Part shown: positions 23,942 to 33,414 of the stretch, in pieces | How positions within the stretch are numbered: position 1 is the first letter of the stretch | How the letters are laid out: each line of letters starts with the position of its first letter | Assembly (NCBI GenBank): GCA_947034895.1 | Contig: OX344761.1 | Location: forward strand, 30,702,863 to 30,766,862 | From: Rhytidiadelphus loreus | Taxonomy: Eukaryota; Streptophyta; Bryopsida; Hypnales; Hylocomiaceae | Length of the DNA: 64,000 bases | Reading direction: 5' to 3' | The notes under the pieces: model-generated | What the model saw: only the letters and a program-made list of their open reading frames with translations | Database searches by the model: none | Told to the model about the DNA's origin: nothing | Translations under genes and position numbers: made by a program

Positions 23942-24432
23942 TTAACCCCTACAATTTTTTGACAATATTTTCACCCAAAACACTCCAAAACTTCTATTTT
24001 TAGTATAAATACCATATTTTAGAATAAATAAATAAATTTGGACACATGTAATTATAGGATCTTGTAGTATGTTGGTTTGAGAAGATGGGGATTTTTTTTT
24101 GGAAATTTTCACATTGTAGATTACAATATATTAGCATTTGAAGTGACAAAAATCTTTGGGGGGGGGCCTATGAAAAATAAGGCAATTGCACTTCATGTGT
24201 ATGAAAAAATGTCCATGTGTTGTGGTGCTTCTTGGATTTATTATTCAAAGCAAGTTGAAAATTTTTAGATCATTTGAAATTGTACAACATAAAGGAAAAA
24301 AATAGTGAGTAGAAAGAAGTAGAGAATGATTCAAAATACAAAATCATTAAGAATTAAGTCATGGAATTGAAAAATGTCAATCCCAATGGCTATAATGTTG
24401 TAATAAACAATCCACATCCTATGATTTTCTTT

Positions 24433-24931
24433 TGTTAATGCAATGGAGTTAGACAACTCCACTTGGTTGACTAGTGCACTAGACTTAACACACATGTGTG
24501 TTGGAACTTGGAGTTAGATAAATCCAAGTAGAAGATCAAGATTTGATCAAGGACTTAACACATGTGTGTTGGAACTTGGAGTTAGATAACTCCAAGTAGA
24601 AGATCAAGACTTGGATACAAGATGAATTGGATACAAAGTGGATATGATTGGAGAAGTATAAATAGGACTTTTACTTTAGTGGATGGTTCTAGATAGAGTC
24701 AAGGATAGAAAGCTAAAGTTAGAAAAGAAGTCCTAGTCTAGCTTAAGAAGTAATAGTCTTATTAATAATCAATCTCTATTATATAAGACGGAGCTTGGGG
24801 GTGAAGAGGCACTTTTTGGAGATGGGTCTCTCTCTATGGTCGAGTGGTTTGTAAAGCATTCTTGTTAATAAGAGTGTTGATAAGTATATTTTGTATTTGT
24901 AATTAGAGTTCATTGTCAAAGGTCCGTAACA
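24433..24931 (+). mobile_element. Solo-LTR-like element nested in C1
   Basis: The ends are TGTTAATG...CCGTAACA, the usual TG...CA of LTRs. The interior is homologous to the 616-bp solo LTR at 27448-28063 (TTTACTTTAGTGGATGGTTC, GGAGCTTGGGGGTGA, TCTCTCTCTATGGTCG). The paralogous element at 48340-48370 lacks it, giving an approximate empty site. A clear 5-bp target duplication was not found (TCTTT against ATTAA). Confidence 0.65.
24657..24664 (+). promoter_or_regulatory. TATA-like box inside the LTR
   Basis: TATAAATA lies in the middle of the LTR, where an LTR promoter is expected. The related LTR at 27448 has only a degenerate version (AAGTATAACTAAG near 27800). Functional use is inferred. Confidence 0.35.
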
Positions 24932-25354
24932 ATTAAATATTGAAAATTGAGTTAAATAAAGGGCTTCAAAGTTTATTTTAGAGTAGAAAATCCATAATTG
25001 TCCGCAAACTAAAACTCCTCAAAACTTTCATCTCATTAATCAAAATGGAATGATTCAAAGCTTTGAATTCTACATATATAAATATAGGAAAACTAATTTT
25101 AAGTTTTCATTATAAAAAAAAGATTCTTAAAGAAGTTTTTTTAGCTACTAGGATTGTCCACCAAGCAATGAAAACTACATATCATACTATAATTTTTGAA
25201 CATGTAGTTAAAAGTTATGAAAATTGTTGGGCCTTAAAGCTACTCCTTGAGCACATATTTTATGAAAATTTCAAAGAAAAAAAAATTCCATTTGTAGTGA
25301 GCTGCCCCAAATCGCTATATTGCCAAAAAATGTCATTGGTCTTTTAGGGATTAA

Positions 25355-25947
25355 TGTTGCGTTGAGGAGCCAAACTTTCTTGCCAATTTGTAATGAAAGT
25401 GATTCTTTTCTAAGTACATTTGCAGAAGCCTTGTAACGATCTTGAACATCTTCTAACTAGAACTTCATGATTTCTTGAAGCTTTAATAACCATGTTGCCA
25501 AGTCTTCAACTACCGGATTATTTTCTTTTGGAATATTCAATACATAAAACTTTGGATGATATCTATAATTAGCAAAAAATAGGGTCTATCAAGTTGAGGC
25601 GTGGATAGTGTTGTTATATGCAAATTTAACCAACATTAAATACAAGGTCTAGTCATCTTGTTGATAATTGATGGTGCAACCTAAATATTGTTCCAATACT
25701 TGATTAACACTCTTGGTTTGACCATCATTTTGAGGATGAAAAAAAAAAGATAGTTTGATATCCACCTTCAAGATTTTGAAGAGGGATTGCCAAAATTTGG
25801 AAACAAATTGTGCTCCTTGGTTTGTGATGATTTTTTTTGGCAATCTATGATATTGATAAATGTTGTCTAATAAAAGTTGTCCTATATCTTTGTCTTCTTG
25901 TAAGGAACAAAATGTACCATCTTTGTTAGTCCATGTACAATAACATA
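25355..25947 (-). pseudogene. Ty3/gypsy retrotransposon integrase fragment
   Basis: On the minus strand, translation gives the order typical of a gypsy integrase. First comes a VIVHGLTKMVHF-like segment (near 25895-25945), then LPKKIITNQGAQF (about 25805-25845), HPQNDGQT (about 25720-25745) with VNQVLEQYLG, then FAYNNTIHAS and the C-terminal GKKVWLL word near 25365. The usual catalytic Asp of the SDRG word is replaced by Asn (TNQG). Frameshifts and stop codons break it throughout. The downstream end is cut by element C1 at 25354 and the upstream end by a CACTA terminus at 25948. Reverse transcriptase, gag and LTRs are not seen, so only a remnant remains. Confidence 0.75.
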
Positions 25948-26336
25948 CACTATAAGAAACCCGTGTTTTAGTTGGCGTTTTGTAATTTTTTTAGACGGAT
26001 TTTAGGTGACGTCAGAAAAAACAACTTGTATTTTTTCACGTCCAATGTAACATCTAGATATTAATTGGTAATTGCTCTTGTATAGTACAGTAGTGGGACC
26101 CGAAGTTGGTTGCAACATAGAAGGGAAGTGAGAATTCAAAGCTTTGCATCCCATGGTGTGGTTATATTTTTTCAGAATTATGCAAGTCTTCTCCTTCAAT
26201 TGTACATAATGAAAAATCCTGTGAGATTCATGAAACTTGCTAGTCTGGAGAAATTCAATTGAAATGGAGAAGGATTCTCCAATTGCACTCTAAAAGCAAT
26301 TCTCTTGAGAATTCTCCTTCATTTGCATTGCGTCTC
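25948..26336 (+). mobile_element. Single CACTA-type terminus, truncated element
   Basis: CACTATAAGAAACCC at 25948 is a typical plant CACTA 5' end, directly abutting gypsy sequence. No matching TATAGTG end is seen before the segmental duplication begins at about 26336, so the element appears truncated. At 26255-26330 a local inverted repeat (GGAGAAGGATTCTCC and GAGAATTCTCC) is present. Identity is inferred from the terminus only. Confidence 0.4.
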
Positions 26337-26549
26337 CAATTTGCACTCAATGTAACACGCAATTCTTGCACTTCATGCAATCCATTTGGCAAATATCTGG
26401 TGAAGAAGAATATATTTGGTGAAGAAGAATCGATTGACCGAGGGAGAGAGAAGAAATGATTGTCATTGCAGGCTTAGTACTTGCAAGGGTTTCAGCATTA
26501 CAGAAGGGCCAAAAAAATAAATAACCTGTGGTGAATGTCTTCTAGCTGT

Positions 26550-27447
26550 CTACTTGTTGAGGATGCCGACTAATGTTGTAGCAGCAAAGACGAGGAAGAG
26601 AACTCCTCCGACATACGCAATCAGTTTCTCGGAGACGTACTCGCTCAAAAACGACCCTCCCAGCACTGCCAAAATAGTCGCAGCGCCATGTCCAGCTATG
26701 GCGCCTGTGACCACCTCCGCCGGCGACGACGCGGCCGCCAATGCAATTGTAGAGAAGAACGATTTATTCCCCCATTCGGCCACGAACACCAACGCAAATG
26801 TCGCAGCCACAGTACTTGCTGTAGCTTGAAACCTTAAGTTCCCATTCCCGCTGATGCCCGCAATCGCCAGCTCGGCATTCTGCTTCTCCTCTTCCGCTTT
26901 GGAGCTCTCCATGGACGCCGCGTCCACCAATGTGGACATGCCGAAGTACACCAGCAACACCACCGCAGCCAAATCGTCCAACGGCAATTGCGAATGGGGA
27001 ATCAAGTTGTCCAAGTAGTGAAATGCGCGCCCTAAGGTGACGGAAATCACTGTCATCGTTGCTAAAGCTCCGAATGTACCTGAAAATACCACTATGTTGG
27101 ACTTGCGAGTGGATAGAAGCGCGGCGATGAAGAAGGTCTTGTCCCCGATTTCGGAGAAGAAGATGAGTAGAAACGAAGACGAGAATCCGTTCTGGAAATC
27201 ACTTAAGTCAGTGAGGGGTGCTACTTCTACGAGATTCGCTTGCTCTACGATCGTAGGCAAGCGAAGCTGTAAACCCAACAACCCGACCATCACTGCTGCT
27301 TTCAAAACCTGCAAACGCTTCCACTCCACACGCTCTTGCACCAATTTGACATACCCATTTTCTTCTTCGAATTCTTGAACCTCCTCATGGTTGCTAACCT
27401 TAGCGAATTGGCACCCCTTGCTTTGCCCTTCATTCACTACTACAGTG
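26550..27447 (-). pseudogene. PAM71/GDT1-like transporter, 5'-truncated copy with Asp-to-Asn change
   Basis: The open frame of about 295 codons on the minus strand matches plastid GDT1 (UPF0016) proteins, which move Mn2+/Ca2+ across the thylakoid membrane. Seen directly: the first signature EIGDKTFF is intact (about residue 96), but the second reads EWGNKSFF (about residue 221). The family and the sister copy at 32035 have EWGDKS there, so a conserved acidic residue is lost. The 5' part is cut by a solo LTR: a TAA from the LTR end lies four codons upstream of GTG at 27437, and the first ATG falls in the hydrophobic stretch near codon 49. The transit-peptide segment is therefore detached. It continues, in pieces, beyond 28068. 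No introns are present. Together these changes point to a dead gene, although the frame itself is still open. Confidence 0.8.
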
Positions 27448-28068
27448 TGTTATGACCCCTGTTACAATCTCTGATGGATGAATGTATTGAGAGATAGATG
27501 AATGCATTGAGAGATAGATGATTGATGACTGGTCATGTTCACCAGAGATGGATGAATGCGATGATGGATAACTAATTCATAATGTAATGTGAATTAGTCA
27601 ATAAGCAAAAGTTGATTGGAAATAGACATGTCTTGGTGATGGATTTATGCACTGGAGTTTGGCAACTCAAGTTGGATGACAAGTGCAATGGATAGACATC
27701 TCCAGATGATGGATTTGTGAAGTGGAATTAGGAGTTAAACAACATCAAGTAGAAGATCAAGATTAGATGAGATAGGAATGGATACTTAGAATACTTCTAA
27801 GTATAACTAAGACTATTACTTTAGTGGATGGTTCTAGATAGAATCAAGAATAGAAAGCTAAAGATAGAAATAAAGACCTAGTCTTTATTCGATATATAAG
27901 ATCGAGCTTGGGGGTGAGAAGTCTCTCTCTTCAATGAGGATTGATCTCTCTCTATGGTCGGGTGGTTTGAGCTCTTGTGAAACGTTATATTAATAAGTAT
28001 ATTTGTGTATTTATTGTGCTTCCATTGTTATTTGAAGTTACGGATAATAGGAGGTACATAACACAGTG
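27443..28068 (-). mobile_element. Solo LTR, 616 bp, with 5-bp target duplication CAGTG
   Basis: The element 27448-28063 has ends TGTTATGACC and GGTACATAACA (TG...CA with a 7-bp terminal inversion). It is flanked by CAGTG at 27443-27447 and 28064-28068. Blocks 2 and 3 show the uninterrupted site (CTACAGTGCTACC near 32933 and 37551), which confirms both borders. No internal retroviral-type genes remain, so it is the product of LTR-LTR recombination. Orientation is uncertain; homology to 24433-24931 is in the plus direction. Confidence 0.9.
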
Positions 28069-28551
28069 CTACTAGTAAACCTGGCACCCATCAAACTTGT
28101 GCTCAGATTCGTAAGCAAACGTCGTGACGAGGAGAATTGAGCTATTGCCCAACAATAAGGTGGTCTTCGAATTCTGCACAGCTAACTTACTATACTCAGT
28201 CATGACGGAGCCGATGTTTTCCCGTCCAGAACGGCTCAGTGAGCTTGAAGATAGCTTAATTGGTAGTTGTGCACAAGTGGGTCAAGCTTTAGTGGAGTTA
28301 GAGCCGTGAGTGAGAAGAGATTCCCTTTGGAATTTTAGAAGTGCAGTTCTGAAGTTTGCTTTCCGGTAGTTGAAGTCACATTTTCGTCCTTCCAAGGTTG
28401 AATTTAGGGTTTGGGGTTTATGTTCAGTTGGAGAGTAGGAATTGAAATGGCAAGGGTTTATGCTGTCAGAGTTGGAGTGGTCGTGGTTTGAATAACGGTG
28501 GCGTCACCGTATGTTGAGTAAGAAGTTAATACAGACGATGCGAGAGCGCAA

Positions 28552-28773
28552 GATCTCAGGCGTGGGGATGCTCTAAGCTTTGGAGCCATAGTAGCTTCAC
28601 GAAGTTTTCATCCAGGAACAGAGTTGGTTCCGGAGGGTAGCTAGGCTTTTCTCCCAATCGCCCTAGAACATCGGGACGAGGTGTTCCGAGGGAGCAAGTG
28701 CTTCCCTGCCGTAGCCATCCAGTACCGTGACACCTGCTCCGCGTCCGACCTTCTGGGTTTCACAAGGTATGAA
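28552..28773 (+). pseudogene. Broken copy of the hypothetical exon at 38012-38257
   Basis: This is the same segment as 38012-38257 but with a TAG at 28642-28644 and a one-base deletion near 28728 (TACCGTGACACC against TACCGCCAACACC). The coding-like frame of the other copy is thus closed here. The splice-donor word is also lost (AGGTATGAAA after a changed context). No known domain. Confidence 0.45.
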
Positions 28774-29029
28774 AGATCCACTTATTTGGCGTTTCCATGC
28801 AATCGGTGTGTTTACAAATGAATCGCCGTTCTGTGTGCCTGTTGCCCTAAGAGAGTTGGATCGGTTAAGGGTTTGCATGCATGATTGGGATAGCGGAATG
28901 AGATTTTTTCTTTTTCCATATTGGTGATTGTTAGATGAGGTTCGCTACGTGAAGAAAGGAAGGAGGTATCATTGTGAGTGGGACCGCTTGCAACGAGAGT
29001 CGACTCTATATGGAAACTGCACTAGTAGA

Positions 29030-29167
29030 AAATCTGAAATTTCTGTCATTTTGGAAGTGTTGTTTTGGACAGTCTAATAGAAATCTGTAGAAAACAACAA
29101 ATTTCTATTAGATTTTGTCCAAAACAACACGTCCAAAATGACAGAAATTTCAATTTTTCTACTAGCG
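29030..29167. mobile_element. 138-bp CACTA-type MITE with 3-bp target duplication
   Basis: The ends are CACTAGTAGAAAAT...TTTTTCTACTAGCG, with one substitution in the right end. The arms AATTTCTGTCATTTTGGA and their complement fold back over nearly the full length. CTG flanks both sides (29027-29029 and 29168-29170). The paralogous block at about 38510 lacks it (GGGAACTATAACTGG), so it inserted after the duplication. Confidence 0.85.
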
Positions 29168-29601
29168 CTGTAACCCTAGTAGAGGTGGAGTTGGGGTTTG
29201 GGTTGTGATCCGTTATCTGTGCATCACTCGAAAATTCTGTAGCGCATCATAGGAGGTTGCGTAGCTGGAATTCACGTTTCTATAATGCTTGGGATGGTGT
29301 TGGAGGAGTGATGGTTGTGCTTTCATTATTCAGCATTGGGATCACGAAGAGTTGTGTCACAACCGAGCATTGACAACGAAAAGGAGCTACCGTAATTCTC
29401 GTGTGTCTATATGTGTTTGGGGTTGGTCAATGGTTCTTTGTTCATGTCTGAATGTAGGTAGCAACTTACTTAGGCACAGAGCAATGGCTGCGTTGATCAC
29501 GTTTCATTGCGAATCGAATTGCAGTTTGGTGTGCACCATACTCACAATGGCGTGCTGGCACAACTTACAATGGTCTGTGTATTTGAGGTGCAGATAGTAG
29601 C

Positions 29602-30531
29602 ATGGCGCGACTTTACGATGGGGAATCTAGCTATGAGGCTTCCTCCTACAGGCGCCAGTCTCATGGTAGGGGCAATCTTCTGAGTGAGTATGAGATTCAT
29701 TGCTCTTACCGATTTACAAGCTTGCATGATTTCAAACAAATTTGCAATGACTTTTATACAAACTTGATGGAGGGGGACATGTAAGGGGACCTTCAATACT
29801 TGGGATTTACCCATGTGAAGGTGGGGGATATCTTCAACATTGATGAAATCCGGAGGGATATTCCCAAAATGTACATTCTATATGAATCTAGTGAGGAAAT
29901 TTTGATTGTGAAGTTCTTGGCGGGTGTCATGCATGGGATATGTGCAGGCTTGTTGCGAAATTTGTTTCAATCAATGGTTGTAGGTCGGACTGGTATTATG
30001 TATTCTATCATAGGTGTGGGATCAACCCGTTTTAGAGGTACAAACAGATCGAAGGAGGCTGATGATGCCTTCAAGCCATTGTCTCGGCCCTCAAGAGAAT
30101 GGCCTAGCATTACTTTTGAGGTGGGGGTGTCTGAAAGCTTCACACAGTTGTGCTAAGATGCCCGATTTTGGCTTGAATGTTCTGGATGGCAAACGCGGAT
30201 TGTGATTGTTGCTAAGGTTGACACAACAGCAAGGACTATTGTAATTGAGAGGTGGCAGGATGGTGGAGGATCTCAAGGTCAACGACAACAGCCAGGTCGG
30301 AATACGAACGTTCCAAACCCCTATGCCCAAAATTGTTTTCCAAGTTGTATACAAGCATTGACCTTGGAAGAAGGTCAAGTTTATGTTGGTGCATCTCTTA
30401 CTATCCCAGCTCCTTTGATTTATGACGTTTTGCCACGTGTGCAAGGGGCACCATTTGGGCCAAGTGATTTTGAAATAACTGCCCAAATGCTCAATGATTT
30501 GAAAGACGCCTATTGGGATGTAGTGCAATGA
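29602..30531 (+). pseudogene. PD-(D/E)XK-like protein, copy 1, with two in-frame stops
   Basis: One frame runs from ATG at 29602 to a TGA at 30529-30531. It is broken by TAA at 29782-29784 and TAA at 30154-30156 (TGC CAA changed to TGC TAA). The recognisable part has RSKEADDAFKP, then WPSITFEVGVSES (about 30100-30137), FWLECS and TARTIVIERWQ. This order (KEPD-like motif, ExGxSES, an acidic residue then a W-L word, then IExW) is what I know from a large, mostly fungal family of restriction-nuclease-like (PD-(D/E)XK fold) proteins. Family membership is from memory of motifs and needs a profile search. The first stop is shared with copy 2, so it predates the duplication or marks a splice site (it lies in ATGTAAGGGG). 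The second stop is private to this copy. Confidence 0.55.
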
Positions 30532-30710
30532 TTTGGATGAAACCTATTGGGATGTAGTGGCTTAGGCTAGAAGACGTTGTTGGTGAGGTAGGAGGACTCT
30601 TGGTTCTCACTAATCTACAACTGTAGCAAGGCTGTGATTCCTAGTATGGTGGACACAAAAGACATGATTGGCTAAACTTTTCAATGTCATGGTTTACCTT
30701 GCCAATTTTG

Positions 30711-31090
30711 GAAATTAATGATTCCATTTGGGAGTCACTTGACTTGCAGAGTTCTTGCTGATGGGCAATGGAGATTGAATGAGATAAGGCTTGATTTGCA
30801 CTTCCAATTGCAATTCTAAGTGATAGATTGCCAGAGTTGTTCTTAGCATTGTCTCAAATGATGGTCATGACCGATTGAACTTGCGGTTGCTGGCAAGAGT
30901 TTTTTGGGGTCGTTTTGCCTCTCTGAAAAATGGGGCTGAAAACACTCTGACTCGATGAACATTCATCTATACTTGTCCATGAATTGTCTCCTCCCGTTAA
31001 GTAGTTCTGAAAACGAGTTTTGTAGCTTAGATCAGACTTCCCTCAGAAATTTCTTTCAGCATCAGTCCTCCCGTCAATCCCTGTCTTTGG
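30711..31090. other. Unique spacer, no gene supported
   Basis: Beyond the end of block 1 there is no recognised repeat. The frame of the following NPH3 fragment is open back to about 31050, so part of this stretch may be decayed exon. Confidence 0.35.
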
Positions 31091-31099
31091 CAACTATCA

Positions 31100-31430
31100 C
31101 AATTTCTGCCGATCGCTTCGTATGCTTCAATCGCCACAGTATGCTTCAACCGCTTCATTCTCCAAGGCATCGTCAACCTCCTCCCAACAGGCACGGGCGT
31201 CACGGCTTCCTTGTCTGTGAAGTTTTTGCTCAAGCTTCTCAGGGTAGCTTGTTTCGTGAACGCCGGCTCTTTTTGCAAGACGGACTTGGCCAAATGGATA
31301 GCCTTGCAGCTGGAGAAAGTCGCTTTGGATGATCTGCTCATTCCTGCTGCTGGGGAAGCGACGTATGATGTGGATGTGGTGTTGCAAATCTTTGAGTGCT
31401 ACGTGCAGGAGCAGAGCTGGGGAAACTCGC
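31100..31430 (+). pseudogene. NPH3-domain fragment (BTB-NPH3 family)
   Basis: In the frame of codon 31151, translation gives the order typical of the NPH3 domain: an IVNLLP word, a KFLLKLLRVA helix, a C...DLAKWIALQLE word, then LDDLLIP, then TYDVDVVLQIFECYV (ending about 31423). NPH3-family proteins are plant-specific adaptors of CUL3 ubiquitin ligases in blue-light signalling. Only about 90-110 residues match. The N-terminal BTB domain and the rest of NPH3 are missing, and the frame continues to 31789 through Ser-rich sequence that no longer aligns well. It is followed at 31826 by block 2, so a rearrangement probably cut it. The call rests on motif order, which is distinctive. Confidence 0.7.
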
Positions 31431-31825
31431 CGCCACAGAGTTCAAGGGGGAGTATCTCTACAGGGGGGAGTGATACGAGTAGTCGAAGCTTGACGTCCAG
31501 CGTGTCCTCTAGGGACTTGAGCGACTCAGGAGACTCTGGGGGATCTAGCGGCGCAAGGATCGGCTCAAGGAGCATCATGGTCATCGCAGACATCAGAGTT
31601 TCAGTGACGACTCGACTGCGAGTAGCGACTTTGAAACTCACAGACGAAGACAACACAGGACTTAAAAAGAGTACTCTCAAACCTCTTTGTTATGACCTGT
31701 ACAATACCCTGCACAGATTCAAACTAGGTCATAGTGAAAGATCAAAGAGATGGAGATCAAAAAGGTTTGAGTGTAGTAGCCAAATTTGACAGCAATCCAC
31801 GTCCGCCAGAGCTTCAAGCTCGAAA

Positions 31826-33028
31826 TTGCACTCAATGTAACACGCAATTCTTGCACTTCATGCAATCCATTTGACAAATATCTGGTGAAGAAGAATATAT
31901 TTGGTGAAGAAGAATCAATTGACCGAGGGAGAGAGAAGAAATGATTGTCATTGCAGGCTTAGTACTTGCAAGGGTTTTAGCATTACAGAAGGGCCAAAAA
32001 AATAAATAACCTGTGGTGAATGTCTTCTAGCTGTCTACTTGTTGAGGATGCCGACTAATGTTGTAGCAGCAAAGACGAGGAAGAGAACTCCTCCGACATA
32101 CGCAATCAGTTTCTCGGAGACGTACTCGCTCAAAAACGACCCTCCCAGCACCGCCAAAACAGTCGCAGCGCCATGTCCAGCTATGGCGCCCGTGACCACC
32201 CCCGCCGGCGACGACGCGGCCGCCAATGCAATTGTAGAGAAGAACGATTTATCCCCCCACTCGGCCACGAACACCAACGCAAATGTCGCAGCCACAGTAC
32301 TCGCCGCAGCTTGAAACCCTAAGTTCCCATTCCCGCTGATGCCCGCAATCGCCAGCTCGGCATCCTGCTTCTCCTCTTCCGCTTTGGAGCTCTCCATGGA
32401 CGCCGCGTCCACCAATGTGGACACGCCGAAGTACACCAACAACAACACCGCAGCCAAATCGTCCAACGGCAATTGCGAATGGGGAATCAAGTCGTCCAAG
32501 TAGTGAAACGCGCGCCCTAAGGTGACGGAAATCACTGTCATCGCTGCTAAAGCTCCGAATGTACCTGAAAACACCGCTATGTTGGATTTGCGAGTGGCCA
32601 GAAGCGCGGCGATGAAGAAGGTCTTGTCCCCGATTTCGGAGAAGAAGATGAGTAGAAACGAAGACGAGAATCCGCTCTGGAAATCGCTTAAGTCAGTGAG
32701 GGGTGCCACTTCCGCGAGATTAGCTTGCTCTGCGACCGCAGGCAAGCAAAGCTGTAAACCCAACAACCCGACCATCACTGCTGCTTTCGAAACCTGCAAA
32801 CGCTTCCACTCCACACGCTCTTGCACCAATTCGACATACCCATCTTCTTCTTCGAATTCCTGAACCTCCTCATGGTTGCTAACCTTAGCGAATTGGTGCC
32901 CCTTGCTTCGCCCTTCACTCTCTCCTACAGTGCTACCACTAAACCTGTCGCCCGTCAAACTTGTGCTCAGATTTGTAAGCAGACGTCGTGACGATGAGAA
33001 TTGAGCTGTTGCCCAACAACAAGGTGGT
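31826..33028. repeat. Segmental duplication block 2
   Basis: The left border with block 1 is at ATTGCACTCAATGTAAC (31827 here, about 26337 there). The right border is just after GGTGGTCCTCG at 33028, where blocks 1 and 3 continue as AATTCTGCAC but this block switches to sequence linked to the PBCP gene. It lacks the 2.6-kb extension of the other blocks. Confidence 0.85.
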
Positions 33029-33063
33029 CCTCGCACTATTGTGTCTTTTCTCTGAGAAATCAC
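32035..33063 (-). CDS. PAM71/GDT1-like thylakoid cation transporter, best-preserved copy
   Basis: The intronless frame has 342 codons with no internal stop. Positions 1-90 are Ser/Thr/Arg-rich, like a chloroplast transit peptide with a following acidic linker. A hydrophobic stretch at about 93-111 ends in PAVA. The two UPF0016 signatures EIGDKTFF (143) and EWGDKSFF (268) are both intact, and the C-terminal YVGGVLFLVFAAT is typical of PAM71. The family exports Mn2+/Ca2+ into the thylakoid lumen for photosystem II. Odd points: the frame has no ATG before about codon 96 (GTG at 33063; frame open to a TAA about 85 nt further up). The first 12 codons come from non-homologous sequence beyond the 33028 breakpoint. 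Plant PAM71 genes normally have introns, so the single exon suggests a retrocopy origin. Expression is unproven; it may be a young pseudogene that lost its 5' end. Confidence 0.8.
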   Translation of the reverse strand: MISQRKDTIVRGPPCCWATAQFSSSRRLLTNLSTSLTGDRFSGSTVGESEGRSKGHQFAKVSNHEEVQEFEEEDGYVELVQERVEWKRLQVSKAAVMVGLLGLQLCLPAVAEQANLAEVAPLTDLSDFQSGFSSSFLLIFFSEIGDKTFFIAALLATRKSNIAVFSGTFGALAAMTVISVTLGRAFHYLDDLIPHSQLPLDDLAAVLLLVYFGVSTLVDAASMESSKAEEEKQDAELAIAGISGNGNLGFQAAASTVAATFALVFVAEWGDKSFFSTIALAAASSPAGVVTGAIAGHGAATVLAVLGGSFLSEYVSEKLIAYVGGVLFLVFAATTLVGILNK

Positions 33064-33414
33064 GGCAGCAGGGGAGCTACACTCAGGCCGAGCCTGAGTG
33101 TAGTGGGTAGTTAAATTCTTTTGACCATTTGAAGGTTAACTATTGGAAGTTTTTTCAGAGGTTCTCAAAGGCATATATGTACCATGAGTGGATTGTAAAT
33201 GCCTAAACATAATCAGCAAAAACACTTTGGAAGCTAATAATCAATTATTGTAACTTCTACAACATATTTCTATCAATCAAAAATGTAGGGCATGAGTTCT
33301 TCTGTTAATCGGTATATTTTGTTAACTTCCTTGGAACATCCTAAATGACGTATTTCAACAAGGTTTAGTGAAAGTCATATTCTCATATACATCCACCAGG
33401 GTTTAAGAGGTTAC

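Larger units (their letters stand above)
23942..25354 (+). mobile_element. TTAA-flanked TIR element, subfamily C, split by an LTR (C1)
   Basis: TTAA is at 23942-23945 and 25351-25354. The body starts CCCCTACAATTTT and ends CTTTTAGGGA. It is 1405 bp including the 499-bp LTR at 24433-24931, so about 906 bp without it, the same as copy C2 at 47120 without its own insertion. On the right it abuts a gypsy integrase, so it probably landed in that older element. Confidence 0.75.
26336..30710. repeat. Segmental duplication block 1
   Basis: Homologous to 31826-33028 over the PAM71-like gene and its 3' flank, and to 37208-40069 over the gene's 5' part plus about 2.6 kb beyond. Compared with block 3 it has two extra insertions: the solo LTR at 27448-28063 and the CACTA MITE at 29030-29167. 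Its right limit is the shared word TTGCCAATTTTG at 30710/40069. Confidence 0.85.

Noticed and set aside
24428..24936. A 5-bp target duplication around the LTR at 24433
   Set aside because: TCTTT and ATTAA do not match, and the low-complexity flank makes the exact border ambiguous.
32039..32863. Plus-strand frames of 91 and 113 codons opposite the PAM71-like gene (also at 26554-27378 and 37214-37489)
   Set aside because: They are antisense shadows of a strongly supported coding frame and have no family resemblance.
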